Assembly (NCBI RefSeq): GCF_001467955.1
Contig: NZ_LNYR01000031.1
Span: 21,064 to 85,063 of the forward strand
Length of the DNA stretch: 64,000 bases
Reading direction: 5' to 3'
From: Legionella quateirensis
GTDB taxonomy: Bacteria; Pseudomonadota; Gammaproteobacteria; Legionellales; Legionellaceae
The position numbers and the translations under genes were made by a program. This document shows, piece after piece, positions 28,296 to 37,296 of the stretch (its first letter is position 1; every line of letters starts with the position of its first letter). The notes under the pieces were generated by a model that did not search any database, was not told the origin of the DNA, and was given only the letters and a program-made list of their open reading frames with translations.

Positions 28296-29044
28296 GTACT
28301 GCTTTTATCGAAAGATAAACTGACAGTAAAGTTGAGTGAATTAATTACATATCGCTCGTTTCCGTAGTTTTTCAATGTATTGGTCGTGAGATAGCGATAG
28401 TCCATCCCGGCCCAGGTGAAATCGTCCATAAAGAGACCTAAACCAAGAATACCTTGCGCGGCTCCGCTAGTGAAGGTTCTGCTTGAACCGTGAGAGGTAC
28501 TATCCAGTTCGTAATAGTTTCGAATGAAATTGCCTCTGCTCGTAACACGCGCATAACCAACACCTAATCCTACATAGGGGAATACACTCTGATTGTCGCT
28601 GTCATAGTTTATAAAATCCCAAAATAGGTTAGCTAAACCGTACATGGTTGCTACACTGCCATTAAACGCGAGATTATTCGCCTGAAAATGATCCTGTGGA
28701 CAAATACCTGTGGGTGTCTGAACAATTGGACTGAGCAGAGTACAATCGCCAATATCTACAGAACCCGAACCATTCCAGTTATAAAGAAATTCACCCTCAA
28801 CCCTGAATTGATGGTAGCGGTAACCGAGCATAGCGCCACCTCCGCCTCCAATTCTGCTATTATCTACTCTACCCACCCAAATCGTTGGATCAGGCGGCTC
28901 TACAAATGCAATTTCATGATTCGCAGGACCAGAACTCATTTCGCCCAGCAAGCCCATATAAAACCCTTGTTCCGGGTTTACTGCAAAGGCTGAACTGCTG
29001 ATTAGCAGGTTCGATAACAAACCCAGTTGAATTAGCTGCTTCAT
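28292..29044 (-). CDS. Outer membrane beta-barrel protein
   Basis: A 250-aa protein with a signal peptide (MKQLIQLGLLSNLLISSSAFA) and a series of short amphipathic strands (GFYMGLLGE, GAMLGYRYHQFRVEGEFLYNW, FPYVGLGVGYARV, WAGMDYRYL). It is typical of 8-stranded OmpA/Opa-type barrels. One Cys pair (DCTLLSP...GICPQDH) lies in a long loop. It is paired with a second barrel gene upstream (9-bp gap), so the two are co-expressed and perhaps derive from an old duplication. Confidence 0.75.
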   Translation of the reverse strand: MKQLIQLGLLSNLLISSSAFAVNPEQGFYMGLLGEMSSGPANHEIAFVEPPDPTIWVGRVDNSRIGGGGGAMLGYRYHQFRVEGEFLYNWNGSGSVDIGDCTLLSPIVQTPTGICPQDHFQANNLAFNGSVATMYGLANLFWDFINYDSDNQSVFPYVGLGVGYARVTSRGNFIRNYYELDSTSHGSSRTFTSGAAQGILGLGLFMDDFTWAGMDYRYLTTNTLKNYGNERYVINSLNFTVSLSFDKSST

Positions 29045-29053
29045 TAAAAATCC

Positions 29054-29695
29054 TTACTTATAATTAACCTGATCAAAACGATAAATTGCCCCAACATTGG
29101 CCATATGCGCCTGGAAGATTTTTCCGAAACTACTCGGTTTATCAGTTGCTACATAGCGGTACGCCAGGTTCACGGCATAATTTTCCGCAAAATTATAAGT
29201 AATCCCTGCAGTTCCCTGATAAGCAAAAACACTATCACTAACAGAGAAAAAGGTTGGTGCAAAAGGACCTAAACTGGAAAGATTGGCTTGAAGATACGCA
29301 TAACCAATACCCAAACCTAAATATGGAGATATCGCTGGTAACATTTCAGGAAAATCATAATAGATGTTGGCCATTAACAAGTTGGCTGATGAATAGCCTG
29401 AAACACCCAGCTGATTAATGTTATTGATGCTGAAATGCTTCAGATTGCCGCGAAGATAAGTATATTCGGCTTCATAGCGTAACGGATTACTCTGAAATCC
29501 GATGCGTCCGCCGGCATTATAACCACTTTTATATCCTGTACGGTCTCTATATATAAAAATGGTCGTATAATTTTCGATATTTGCAGGTATATAGGTATAA
29601 CCACCAAATACGCTGCTATACCAACCGTCAACTGGTGTTGCTGCTGAAGCAACGCCAGTGGCTAATAAAGCCGCTGAAAGTAGTGAAATTCTCAT
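29054..29695 (-). CDS. Outer membrane beta-barrel protein, paired with 28292-29044
   Basis: A 213-aa protein with a signal peptide (about 1-18) followed by strand-rich sequence (GWYSSVFGGYTYIP, GYNAGGRIGFQSNPLRYEAEYTYLRG, ISPYLGLGIGYAYLQ, YAVNLAYRYVATD). This is the OmpA/Opa-like small porin layout. It is the first gene of a two-gene leftward unit. The specific function is unknown; such barrels often act in adhesion or surface structure. Confidence 0.75.
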   Translation of the reverse strand: MRISLLSAALLATGVASAATPVDGWYSSVFGGYTYIPANIENYTTIFIYRDRTGYKSGYNAGGRIGFQSNPLRYEAEYTYLRGNLKHFSINNINQLGVSGYSSANLLMANIYYDFPEMLPAISPYLGLGIGYAYLQANLSSLGPFAPTFFSVSDSVFAYQGTAGITYNFAENYAVNLAYRYVATDKPSSFGKIFQAHMANVGAIYRFDQVNYK

Positions 29696-29831
29696 GACAT
29701 CCCTTTGTTATTATTTTTTAACTAAACCATGTTAGCGATTTACTTTAAATTTGCAAGCCTTCTGTAGTGCTTTACCTCGAGCAGTGCTGAATTTTTTTTC
29801 TCATATGGATGGTGCTTTAAAAATTAACCTA

Positions 29832-29967
29832 GGGTCTGTTGACAACTCATTTTATCAATTACCCATAAACGCCTAAGTACCGCGGCTTGTCCGCGGTATC
29901 CAGAGATCTTCTGGATGGCGTGGACAAGCCGCGTCACGTAGGGGTTATAGAGAATTGTCAACAGACT
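29832..29967. mobile_element. MITE-like element, 136 bp, with TA at both edges
   Basis: The left end gggtctgttgacaactc follows TA (29830-29831). The right end, read in reverse, is agtctgttgacaattc and is followed by TA (29968-29969). The inner inverted pair ctaagtaccgcggcttgtcc / ggacaagccgcgtcacgtag is related to the nested element at 17152-17271. It sits in the 366-bp gap between divergent genes and may carry or disturb their promoters. Confidence 0.8.
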
Positions 29968-30061
29968 TAAATTTTACTAACGAATTGAGCTTAAGAATTT
30001 TGTTGCTTGTATAAAAATATTATTGAGGTAATATGATAGATGGACATAAAAAGGAGCTTAT

Positions 30062-31465
30062 ATGCCTCTCAAGGATGGTAAGAAGAGATTAGTCATTCTG
30101 GATAATTTGGATTTATTCGTTGAAAAATTATTAACTCGAGTTGCGGAAGAATCAGAACAAGCCCGCGCTGACTTAATTGAAATATGTGAAACAGCAAAAA
30201 AAAAATACAACCAACCAATTCAATCCTGGTTCTTTGGATTCATTTATCAATATTCCAGAGTCAGAGGTTCCGAAGTGGACCTGGCGATCAAAAGTATGGA
30301 AGAATTTCATGATACCTGTACTCGATTGCAAGAAATTAAATTATTAGTCAGTAAAGGTAAATGGAACGTCGGTTCTTATAATTATTATTTGTTTGATGGC
30401 TTAATCGGTAGTGTTCCCGGATATGAACCTTTGACAGATAAAAATCGGGATGCGGTCATTGAGCGCGTTAGTGAATTAATTTTAGAACGAATCGATTCCT
30501 TTATTGCTCAATACATAGCAAATCGTAAATTGATTGAAGCAAAGGAACGAGAACTGAAACAAGCGCAAAAAAGCATTCAACAAACAGTTGATAATGTACT
30601 TATTGCTAAAAATATGGAAATCGCTTCAAGTTCTGCTCAATCTTCAACTGATAAAATTCAATTTTCTTTATCCAGACAAAAAGATCTTTGGAAATTGCAT
30701 TGGGTTGATGTTTTGGGAAAAGCATACAGCATTGAACCGGGCGAAGAATTAATCAAGATACTTCTTAATCAACAATCCGGGGATCTGGATAGTGTGCATC
30801 CTATGACTATGAAGCGATTGAAGAAGGAATGTGTTAAAGCAAGGGACATGTTTCTTGATAGAGTTCAGATCTTGGTAAATCCTAAAGACCCTAGAACTAA
30901 TAAAGAGATGAGTAATGAAGAACTGGTAAACAAAGGGAACTTGACTACTTTTGTTTTACGTGGCGAACCTGAGAATTATTCTTTGTGTTGGATCAATTCA
31001 TTAGGTACGGATAAGTCTATTTCTTTAGATAAATACCCTCAAATGTTAACCTGGCTTGATTCGCAACAATCATTAACAGAAGAGCATATTTACAAATTGA
31101 GATCGTATTTAATGTATGTAGATACATCAAAATCAATTGGCATGGATGAATTTAAAACTCAGTTGAAGAACTGTTTGGAAAAAAGGCCACCACCACCTCC
31201 ACCTAAAGATCTAGATGAACCTACTACTGTTAAAAAACTTGATTTAAGTTTATTCGCTGATCTTGAAGCATGTTTGAAAAAGGAAAGGAAAGTTCCTGCT
31301 GTTCAATCGCAACGTGCTCAAGAAGAAGAAAATACTTCGAAATTACCTCTACCAGGCAAACTCAACATGAAACTGTTCAGTACTGTAGTCTCCAAATTTG
31401 GAGGAGAGCAGGATATTAAATTAGATGAAGATTCGCCTGCTCAAATGTCCACGCCAGGTAGTTAA
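30062..31465 (+). CDS. Unrecognised 467-aa cytosolic-type protein, candidate secreted effector
   Basis: No family recognised. It has no signal peptide or TM segment. A helical N-terminal half contains a charged coiled-coil stretch (about 155-185, AKERELKQAQKSIQQ). Two related modules of about 70 aa follow: FSLSRQKDLWKLHWVDVLGK...YSI (about 198-270) and FVLRGEPENYSLCWINSLGT...SI (about 298-365), sharing F-x-L...W-x-x-x-LG...SI. A proline run (KRPPPPPPK, about 375) leads to an acidic, polar C-terminal tail. In Legionella, single unknown cytosolic-type genes with coiled coils and polar tails are often Dot/Icm substrates; here that is inference only. RBS aaaaggag is strong. Its 3' end overlaps nadE by 4 bp. 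Confidence 0.6.
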   Translation: MPLKDGKKRLVILDNLDLFVEKLLTRVAEESEQARADLIEICETAKKKYNQPIQSWFFGFIYQYSRVRGSEVDLAIKSMEEFHDTCTRLQEIKLLVSKGKWNVGSYNYYLFDGLIGSVPGYEPLTDKNRDAVIERVSELILERIDSFIAQYIANRKLIEAKERELKQAQKSIQQTVDNVLIAKNMEIASSSAQSSTDKIQFSLSRQKDLWKLHWVDVLGKAYSIEPGEELIKILLNQQSGDLDSVHPMTMKRLKKECVKARDMFLDRVQILVNPKDPRTNKEMSNEELVNKGNLTTFVLRGEPENYSLCWINSLGTDKSISLDKYPQMLTWLDSQQSLTEEHIYKLRSYLMYVDTSKSIGMDEFKTQLKNCLEKRPPPPPPKDLDEPTTVKKLDLSLFADLEACLKKERKVPAVQSQRAQEEENTSKLPLPGKLNMKLFSTVVSKFGGEQDIKLDEDSPAQMSTPGS

Positions 31466-33063
31466 TAAAAACCATTAGTTATTGGATAACGCCAGTCTTT
31501 TCCGAATGCCACTGGGCTGATTTTGATTCCCGGAGCAGCCTGGCGGCGTTTGTATTCATTGCGCTTTATTAATTTAATGACTTTATTGACTTCCTCAGGT
31601 TTAAAGCCCTGATTGATAATCGCTTTGGCACTCATTCGTTGCTCCATATAAGCAACTATAATTGCATCCAGGATGGGATATTCAGGCAGGCTGTCCTGGT
31701 CTGTTTGATTTTCCTTTAGTTCAGCTGATGGGGCTCGAGTAATGACCCGTTCCGGGATGACTGGCGAAATGGTGTTCCTGTAATGTGCCAGATCATACAC
31801 CTGCGTTTTAAGTACATCTTTTAGTACAGAGAAACCACCGGCCATATCTCCATATAATGTGGCATAGCCTACTGCTGATTCACTTTTATTGCTGGTAGTC
31901 AGTACCATTTTTCCACTTTTATTGGACATGGCCATAAGCAACATGCCGCGAATTCTGGCTTGTATGTTTTCTTCAGTAGTGTCAGTTGCTAATCCTTGAA
32001 AAACCGGATCAAGTACAGACAGAATGGAGTGAAATACAGGTTCAATTGAAATTGTTGTATGAGTAACCTTGAGGGTATTCAGTTGCTGCAAAGCATCTTC
32101 TTTACTCATTGACGCAGTATATCGCGATGGCATCATGACCGCATGTACCTGTTCGGATCCCAGGGCATCCACTGCTATGCTTAAAGTTAGAGCAGAGTCT
32201 ATGCCTCCTGAAAGACCAAGCAGAACGCCCGGAAATTTGTTTTTTTTGACATAGTCTCTTGTACCGCAGACTAATGCTTTATAAATTAATGCTTCTTTTG
32301 AAAGAAGGGGCGTTAGATTTCCCTTAACTGTCTCTTGTGAGAGTTCTACAGTACATAAATCTTCTTCAAAAGCAGGTGCTCGAGCACACAGGGCACCTGT
32401 TTTGTCCATAGCAAATGATTGACCATCAAACAATAATTCATCCTGACCACCAATCTGGTTCACATAAATCATCGCGATCCCTTTTTTGGCAAAAGAGCGA
32501 AGCAATTCTACTCGGGCAGGATATTTATGATAATCGAATGGAGAGGCATTCAAGCTTATGATAGCGCTCACTCCTGCTTCAATTAAATCCTCTACTGGAC
32601 CTGGTTGCCATAAGTCTTCGCAGATGCAAATTCCCAATATGTGATTTTTTATAGTTAAGGTGCATGGATCCTTTATTCCAGGAGTAAAATATCGTGCTTC
32701 ATCAAATACATGGTAATTAGGTAATTTTTGTTTATGATATTCTCTGATTTTTTGACCCATATGGAACATGCTCATGCTGTTATAACAGCAGTCGTTAACT
32801 ACAACAGGATGACCAATCAGTACATAGCAGTCTTGAGTCGCTGACTGAATTCGTTGCAGACTTTCATTAATTGCCTGATAAAAATCACTGCGAAACAACA
32901 GATCTTCAGGGGGATAGCCCGTTAGTGACAGTTCAGGAAAAATGATTAAATCATGCTCTGATTGTTTGTTTTCAATGATTTCAATTATTTTGGTTTCATT
33001 GGACTTAATCGCGCCAACTGTTGGATTGATCTGTGCCATCAAAAGCTTGATATTCGCTTGCAT
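31462..33063 (-). CDS. nadE: Glutamine-dependent NAD+ synthetase
   Basis: Makes NAD+ from deamido-NAD+ using glutamine as nitrogen donor. A 533-aa fusion of an N-terminal nitrilase-type glutaminase (Glu in FPELSLTGYPPEDLL, Lys in YHKQKLPNY, Cys in GICICEDLWQPG) and a C-terminal ATP-pyrophosphatase synthetase (GLSGGIDSALT, TTSNKSESAVGY). The shorter bacterial type of this fusion is normal at about 540 aa. It starts at ATG 33063. Confidence 0.96.
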   Translation of the reverse strand: MQANIKLLMAQINPTVGAIKSNETKIIEIIENKQSEHDLIIFPELSLTGYPPEDLLFRSDFYQAINESLQRIQSATQDCYVLIGHPVVVNDCCYNSMSMFHMGQKIREYHKQKLPNYHVFDEARYFTPGIKDPCTLTIKNHILGICICEDLWQPGPVEDLIEAGVSAIISLNASPFDYHKYPARVELLRSFAKKGIAMIYVNQIGGQDELLFDGQSFAMDKTGALCARAPAFEEDLCTVELSQETVKGNLTPLLSKEALIYKALVCGTRDYVKKNKFPGVLLGLSGGIDSALTLSIAVDALGSEQVHAVMMPSRYTASMSKEDALQQLNTLKVTHTTISIEPVFHSILSVLDPVFQGLATDTTEENIQARIRGMLLMAMSNKSGKMVLTTSNKSESAVGYATLYGDMAGGFSVLKDVLKTQVYDLAHYRNTISPVIPERVITRAPSAELKENQTDQDSLPEYPILDAIIVAYMEQRMSAKAIINQGFKPEEVNKVIKLIKRNEYKRRQAAPGIKISPVAFGKDWRYPITNGFY

Positions 33064-33183
33064 GTCATTAGGTTAATTGAGTTGTTTAATTGCTATTGTA
33101 TCGTATATAAACCTAAAGATATATTGAGACCTATCCTCTTTCCCACCGTAGTATACGTCAGAAGGATTCTTAGCCGCATAGGG

Positions 33184-33309
33184 GTAGCCTGGGAGCAGGC
33201 CCAAAGGGCCGTATCCCAGGGTTTCATTATGTTTAAGGAGTGCGGCGCGATTGAATGAAGGGGCAATGTAAACCTGGGATACGGCCCTTTGGGCCTACTC
33301 CCAGGCTAC
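33184..33309. repeat. Near-perfect 37-bp inverted repeat
   Basis: Arms 33184-33220 and 33273-33309 match at 36 of 37 positions (gtagcctgggagcaggccca... and its mirror), with a 52-bp loop. Each arm also holds a small palindrome (ggcccaaagggcc). It ends 13 bp from the stop of the ankyrin gene. It belongs to none of the other repeat families in the window. It may act as a bidirectional terminator or be a non-autonomous element. Confidence 0.85.
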
Positions 33310-33322
33310 GTTGGACTGACAA

Positions 33323-36300
33323 TTAGCGCCTTGGTCTTTGAGATGTCTCGCTATCGAGATCCATCTTTTCGGAACTTGAGGGTTGAGATGAGTGATCGTG
33401 ACTAAAAAACGAAGGCGAAGAGGATGCGGCGGTGCTTTTTGCTGCCGTAGCATACGCTTGAAGGATACTCAGGGATTCCTCGTTTCTTGCCGCATAGTCC
33501 AGTACGGTTTTGCCATATCTGTTCTTAGCCATAACAGCTGTTGATTTTGTATCCTCTGAAAGGCAGGCCAGAATAAGCTTCAGGGATTCTGGATTATTCG
33601 CAGCATAGTGCAATGCTGTAAAATCATATTTGTCCTTCGTCATCAGGGCTGCTGCTCTTTCGTTTTCCGGGAAGCATGCCAGAAGGAGTTTCAGTGATTC
33701 CGGATTGTTTGCAGCTCTGAGCAGCACGGTTTCGCCATTTTGGTTCTTCTCCATAATTTTTGCTGCCTTGGTTTGCTCTGGCAGATAGGTCAAAATGAGT
33801 TCCAGAAACTTCGGATCGATTGCCGATATGTGCAGTATGGTATTGCCAGATCTTTTTTTGTCCATCAAGAGTGTTGCCGTTGTTACCTTTGTCAGGTAAG
33901 GCCAAAGGAGATGCATCGATTTTGGATTATGAAACGCACAATCTAGTACGGTCTCCCCATCTCTGTTTTTTTCCATTATGGCCGCCGCCATAATATCTTC
34001 AGGCAGACTGGCCAGAACGAGTCTCAGGGAGTCAGGATTAGCTGCTACCCGGTGCAGCAAGGTTTCGCCTTTCCAGTTTTTCGCCATAACGACTGCTACT
34101 CTGGCTTTCTCTGGCAGGCAGATAAGAAGCTGGTTTAGTGATTCTGGATTTCCTAGAACCAAGTCAATAACCGTTTCGCCTTTTCGGTCATTCTCATTCA
34201 CGGCTGCTGCTCTTTCGTCTTGCGGTATGTTAGTCAGAAGAAGTCTCAAAGACTCGGGGTTTTTTGCCGCGCGGTGCAGTGAGGTATAACCATTAATGTC
34301 CTTGGCCATAACAGCCGCTGCTTTTGTAGCTTTCGGTAGGTAGCGCAGAAGGAGTTTCAGAGACTTCGGATTGTTTGACGCCTCGTGCAACACAGTGCTA
34401 CCAATCCTATTCGTCACCATGACGGCATTAGTTCTTTCGGATTCCCCCAGGCAGTCCAGTAGGAGCTTCAGGGATTTCGGGTTGTTTGCAGCATAGTGAA
34501 GTACGGTGAAACCATTAGTGTTCTTTGCCATCAATAGTTCTGTTCTTGTGTCTTCCGGCAGACAGGCAGTACAGTCCAAAAGGAGCTTCAGAGACACCGG
34601 GTTGCTTGCCGCAAGGTGTAGGATGGTACTCTGATCCTTAAGTTTGATCATCACGGCCGCTGCCTTTGCGGTTTCTGATAAAGAGGTAAGAAGGAGTCTA
34701 AGGGATTCCGGGTTTATTGCAGCCTCAATCAATACAGTATTTGCAAATCCATCCTCTTCCATCACGGCTCCCGCCCTTTTGTCATCAGGCAGGGCGCCAA
34801 GGAACCATAACACAAAAGACAGATGGCCATTATGCAGCGCTGTGCTGAGCGGAAGGTAACCATTAAACTGAACGAGGTAGTCCACATCCCTTGAAAGCAG
34901 GGCGGAGGCAAGGGGGATGTTGCCTTGCTCTGCGGCAAGGTAAAAAGGCGTCAATCCGTCATCATCGACAGCATCAGGATTGAAATTCGGATGCTTCACG
35001 ACAGTCTGAATAACAGCTTCCGGTGTATCCATAGAAACGGCAAGAAGTTTTACTATATCAAGGCTGGTGGCGGGGGTAATATTCCCGGGCGAGACCATCG
35101 GAGATATTGTGTCTGGTGCCACGCCGTTAGCACTATTCGCGATATAGTCAAGGAGTTCATCCGGATAGGAGTCGTGCGCAAGAGTTTGTGCGCCTATGCC
35201 CTGCGCCTCATTGAATCGATTGCGCAGGAATTGCAGGAGGATGCGAAGATTCATTTGAAATGCATCTGACCAGGTGTCTTTAGAATAGCACAGTGCATGG
35301 AGCAGGATGCGGTTTATCTGATAAGGAGTAATTTCGAGCACACCGTCAGCATTCATCTGGCCGGTCCATTCGGTAAGCATTCTGTCACTGACGTGGATTG
35401 CATGCTTGGCATCTTGCTGCTGCGGGCAATCCTGAAGAAACAGCTCAAAAAGTTTGGTGAACAGATTCGCTCGCACCGTTATCTCGTTATCTCCGGCTGC
35501 GGCAAACCAGTTGGCAAAGTAATTGCTGATAAAATCGTGAAAGGTAGAGTTTCGCCACATGCCAAAACCGCGTTCAAATGCCCGCAGGTTGCGCTCAATC
35601 GCCCCGACGTCAGAGAGAAGCTCTTGAAGGCTAAGAGCTGGGTTTTCGAGGCATCTGGACATAAAAGCTTTGGAGTCCTCCCAGGCAAGATGGTCTTCTG
35701 CTGGCATGTCACCTATATCCAGCAGGCTTTTATGCGTCTGGTACTGATGAAGGGCGTCCAGAAGGCGGATGAGCAGATACACTCTTTTAAAATCGTCGTT
35801 TGCATCCGTCTCAGCCAACGTTTCGGGCAGGAAATTTGGCCCCCGGAGCCAGCTGAGTAGTTCACGGGCTAATTGCTCAAATCCCGTGGCTGAAGTAGTG
35901 TCCCTCCCTAACGCGGCATTCAATAATGCTGGATGGTTCAGCGCGGCAAGAAGCGGGGTGAAATTGCACGGTATGTTTTTAAGCCCTTCCATGGTGCAAT
36001 AATTTTGAATCGTGTTCATCATGCCTTTGTCGGGCAGGGTCTCAATGTCATGAAAACGCGAAAGCACTAAAGCCTGTGCGCTTTCAGCCCCACCAGCGGC
36101 TACTATCGCCTCTTCGACCTGCTTCGGCATGCCCTCGAATATCCATGGCAAAAACAGCGGCTGGAACTGCTTGTTGAACACTTGACGCTCCTCTCCCGTT
36201 GGGTCTCGTCCTTCCGGCAGAGCTATCTTCATCTGTTCGCCGAGCACTTTATGAGCCATAAAATCAAACAGCCCTCGAAATAACAGGTCATCTGCATTAA

Positions 36301-36919
36301 GAGGCAGACGTTTGCCTTCGTAGCCATTGAGTGCCATAAGCCAGGAATGGCGAATCCCGGTGGGACAGATGGGGGGATAAGCAGTGGCAAGAGCGTTGTT
36401 GATGCGATCGAATTCCTGAAGGCGCAGACCACGTTCGTTTTTGGGCGAACTACCAGGCGGAACTGGCCAGACGTCTACATCGGTATCTATCAAAGCGGAA
36501 AGTACAATAGCATAGACTTCTGGCAGCGGCAGGTACCATTCCTCCGAAATTTCAGAATCACTCTTGGTACGCACTAAAGTGACCCGATCCAGTTCCGGAT
36601 TCAGAGGGCGAGGGAGCAAGGTTGTAGCCAGCCAGGATTTAGTCGTGTCGGTGAGGAGCGATGTGGTTTCACGCTTTACATATCGCTCCCTGATGTGTTT
36701 CATACGCGCTTGCGCTGCAGCATTGCCTTCGGCGCTGAGGGACATACGTGATGTTGCGGATGAGGAGGACGACGAAGAGCTTGCGTTACGGTTAGGAAAA
36801 AGATATTTTGGCGCAAGACGAATGGCAAGCGAGGCCGCTGCATTCGATACAATCCTATCGTGCGTGCTTTGTTCTTTCTCTGCAGCAAGGGCAATCTGGC
36901 GCTCTCTAGGGTCTGACAT
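33323..36919 (-). CDS. Large ankyrin-repeat protein, candidate Dot/Icm effector
   Basis: 1198 aa. N-terminal region about 1-600 of unknown fold, with a Ser run (NASSSSSSSSAT, about 46-57). Then come canonical-looking ankyrin repeats (about 643-750, DDDGLTPFYLAAEQGNIPLA). After these are 12 unusual 34-36-aa repeats (about 755-1160) of the form G-x-T-x-LH-x-AA-x-NP-x-SL-x-LLL-x-LPE. A Ser-rich tail ends in QRPRR. Ankyrin proteins are a major class of host-targeted effectors in Legionella; secretion here is inference. Base composition is visibly more GC-rich than the neighbours, suggesting a foreign origin. Flanked by a 37-bp inverted repeat and a repeat remnant. Confidence 0.8.
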   Translation of the reverse strand: MSDPRERQIALAAEKEQSTHDRIVSNAAASLAIRLAPKYLFPNRNASSSSSSSSATSRMSLSAEGNAAAQARMKHIRERYVKRETTSLLTDTTKSWLATTLLPRPLNPELDRVTLVRTKSDSEISEEWYLPLPEVYAIVLSALIDTDVDVWPVPPGSSPKNERGLRLQEFDRINNALATAYPPICPTGIRHSWLMALNGYEGKRLPLNADDLLFRGLFDFMAHKVLGEQMKIALPEGRDPTGEERQVFNKQFQPLFLPWIFEGMPKQVEEAIVAAGGAESAQALVLSRFHDIETLPDKGMMNTIQNYCTMEGLKNIPCNFTPLLAALNHPALLNAALGRDTTSATGFEQLARELLSWLRGPNFLPETLAETDANDDFKRVYLLIRLLDALHQYQTHKSLLDIGDMPAEDHLAWEDSKAFMSRCLENPALSLQELLSDVGAIERNLRAFERGFGMWRNSTFHDFISNYFANWFAAAGDNEITVRANLFTKLFELFLQDCPQQQDAKHAIHVSDRMLTEWTGQMNADGVLEITPYQINRILLHALCYSKDTWSDAFQMNLRILLQFLRNRFNEAQGIGAQTLAHDSYPDELLDYIANSANGVAPDTISPMVSPGNITPATSLDIVKLLAVSMDTPEAVIQTVVKHPNFNPDAVDDDGLTPFYLAAEQGNIPLASALLSRDVDYLVQFNGYLPLSTALHNGHLSFVLWFLGALPDDKRAGAVMEEDGFANTVLIEAAINPESLRLLLTSLSETAKAAAVMIKLKDQSTILHLAASNPVSLKLLLDCTACLPEDTRTELLMAKNTNGFTVLHYAANNPKSLKLLLDCLGESERTNAVMVTNRIGSTVLHEASNNPKSLKLLLRYLPKATKAAAVMAKDINGYTSLHRAAKNPESLRLLLTNIPQDERAAAVNENDRKGETVIDLVLGNPESLNQLLICLPEKARVAVVMAKNWKGETLLHRVAANPDSLRLVLASLPEDIMAAAIMEKNRDGETVLDCAFHNPKSMHLLWPYLTKVTTATLLMDKKRSGNTILHISAIDPKFLELILTYLPEQTKAAKIMEKNQNGETVLLRAANNPESLKLLLACFPENERAAALMTKDKYDFTALHYAANNPESLKLILACLSEDTKSTAVMAKNRYGKTVLDYAARNEESLSILQAYATAAKSTAASSSPSFFSHDHSSQPSSSEKMDLDSETSQRPRR

Positions 36920-37296
36920 AGGATATTTGCTTCCTTAACACATAATATAGGTTAATTTTAATTCAATTGGTTTGGTTTGTAAACAAATTGATATTGGTTA
37001 AGTCTGTGTTAGAAAGACAGATTTATTCTCTGTCCATTATTATAGTTTGAAATCGAAGTTTTGATTTATCTTAAAACCAGTCTGACTCCCTTCAATGACG
37101 TCCCGCGGCCAAGCGCTGAGATATCCTCACTTTTTAAAAAGCATATTAATTAAACCTAATTGGTATATTTTATAACGTATAAAAAATGAGGAGCGCTAAG
37201 GGGCAAGCCAGGGAAGGTTGACAAGGAGGAGGATAAGAGGCCTGGCATATAAGCGGCGATGAGGTGTCCTAATCTACTTGAGTAAAAACAGAATGT
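36920..37296. other. Intergenic region upstream of the ankyrin gene
   Basis: 377 bp without a gene. It holds a remnant of the element family at 37097-37126 (gacgtcccgcggccaagcgc). It also contains an AT-rich stretch before the ankyrin start that should contain its promoter. I see no clear terminator for the histidine kinase that ends at 37297 and no known operator. Confidence 0.5.

Noticed and set aside
33740-36938. Several plus-strand open frames opposite the ankyrin gene
   Set aside because: They repeat with the ankyrin repeats and have no independent coding character; shadows of the GC-richer minus-strand gene.
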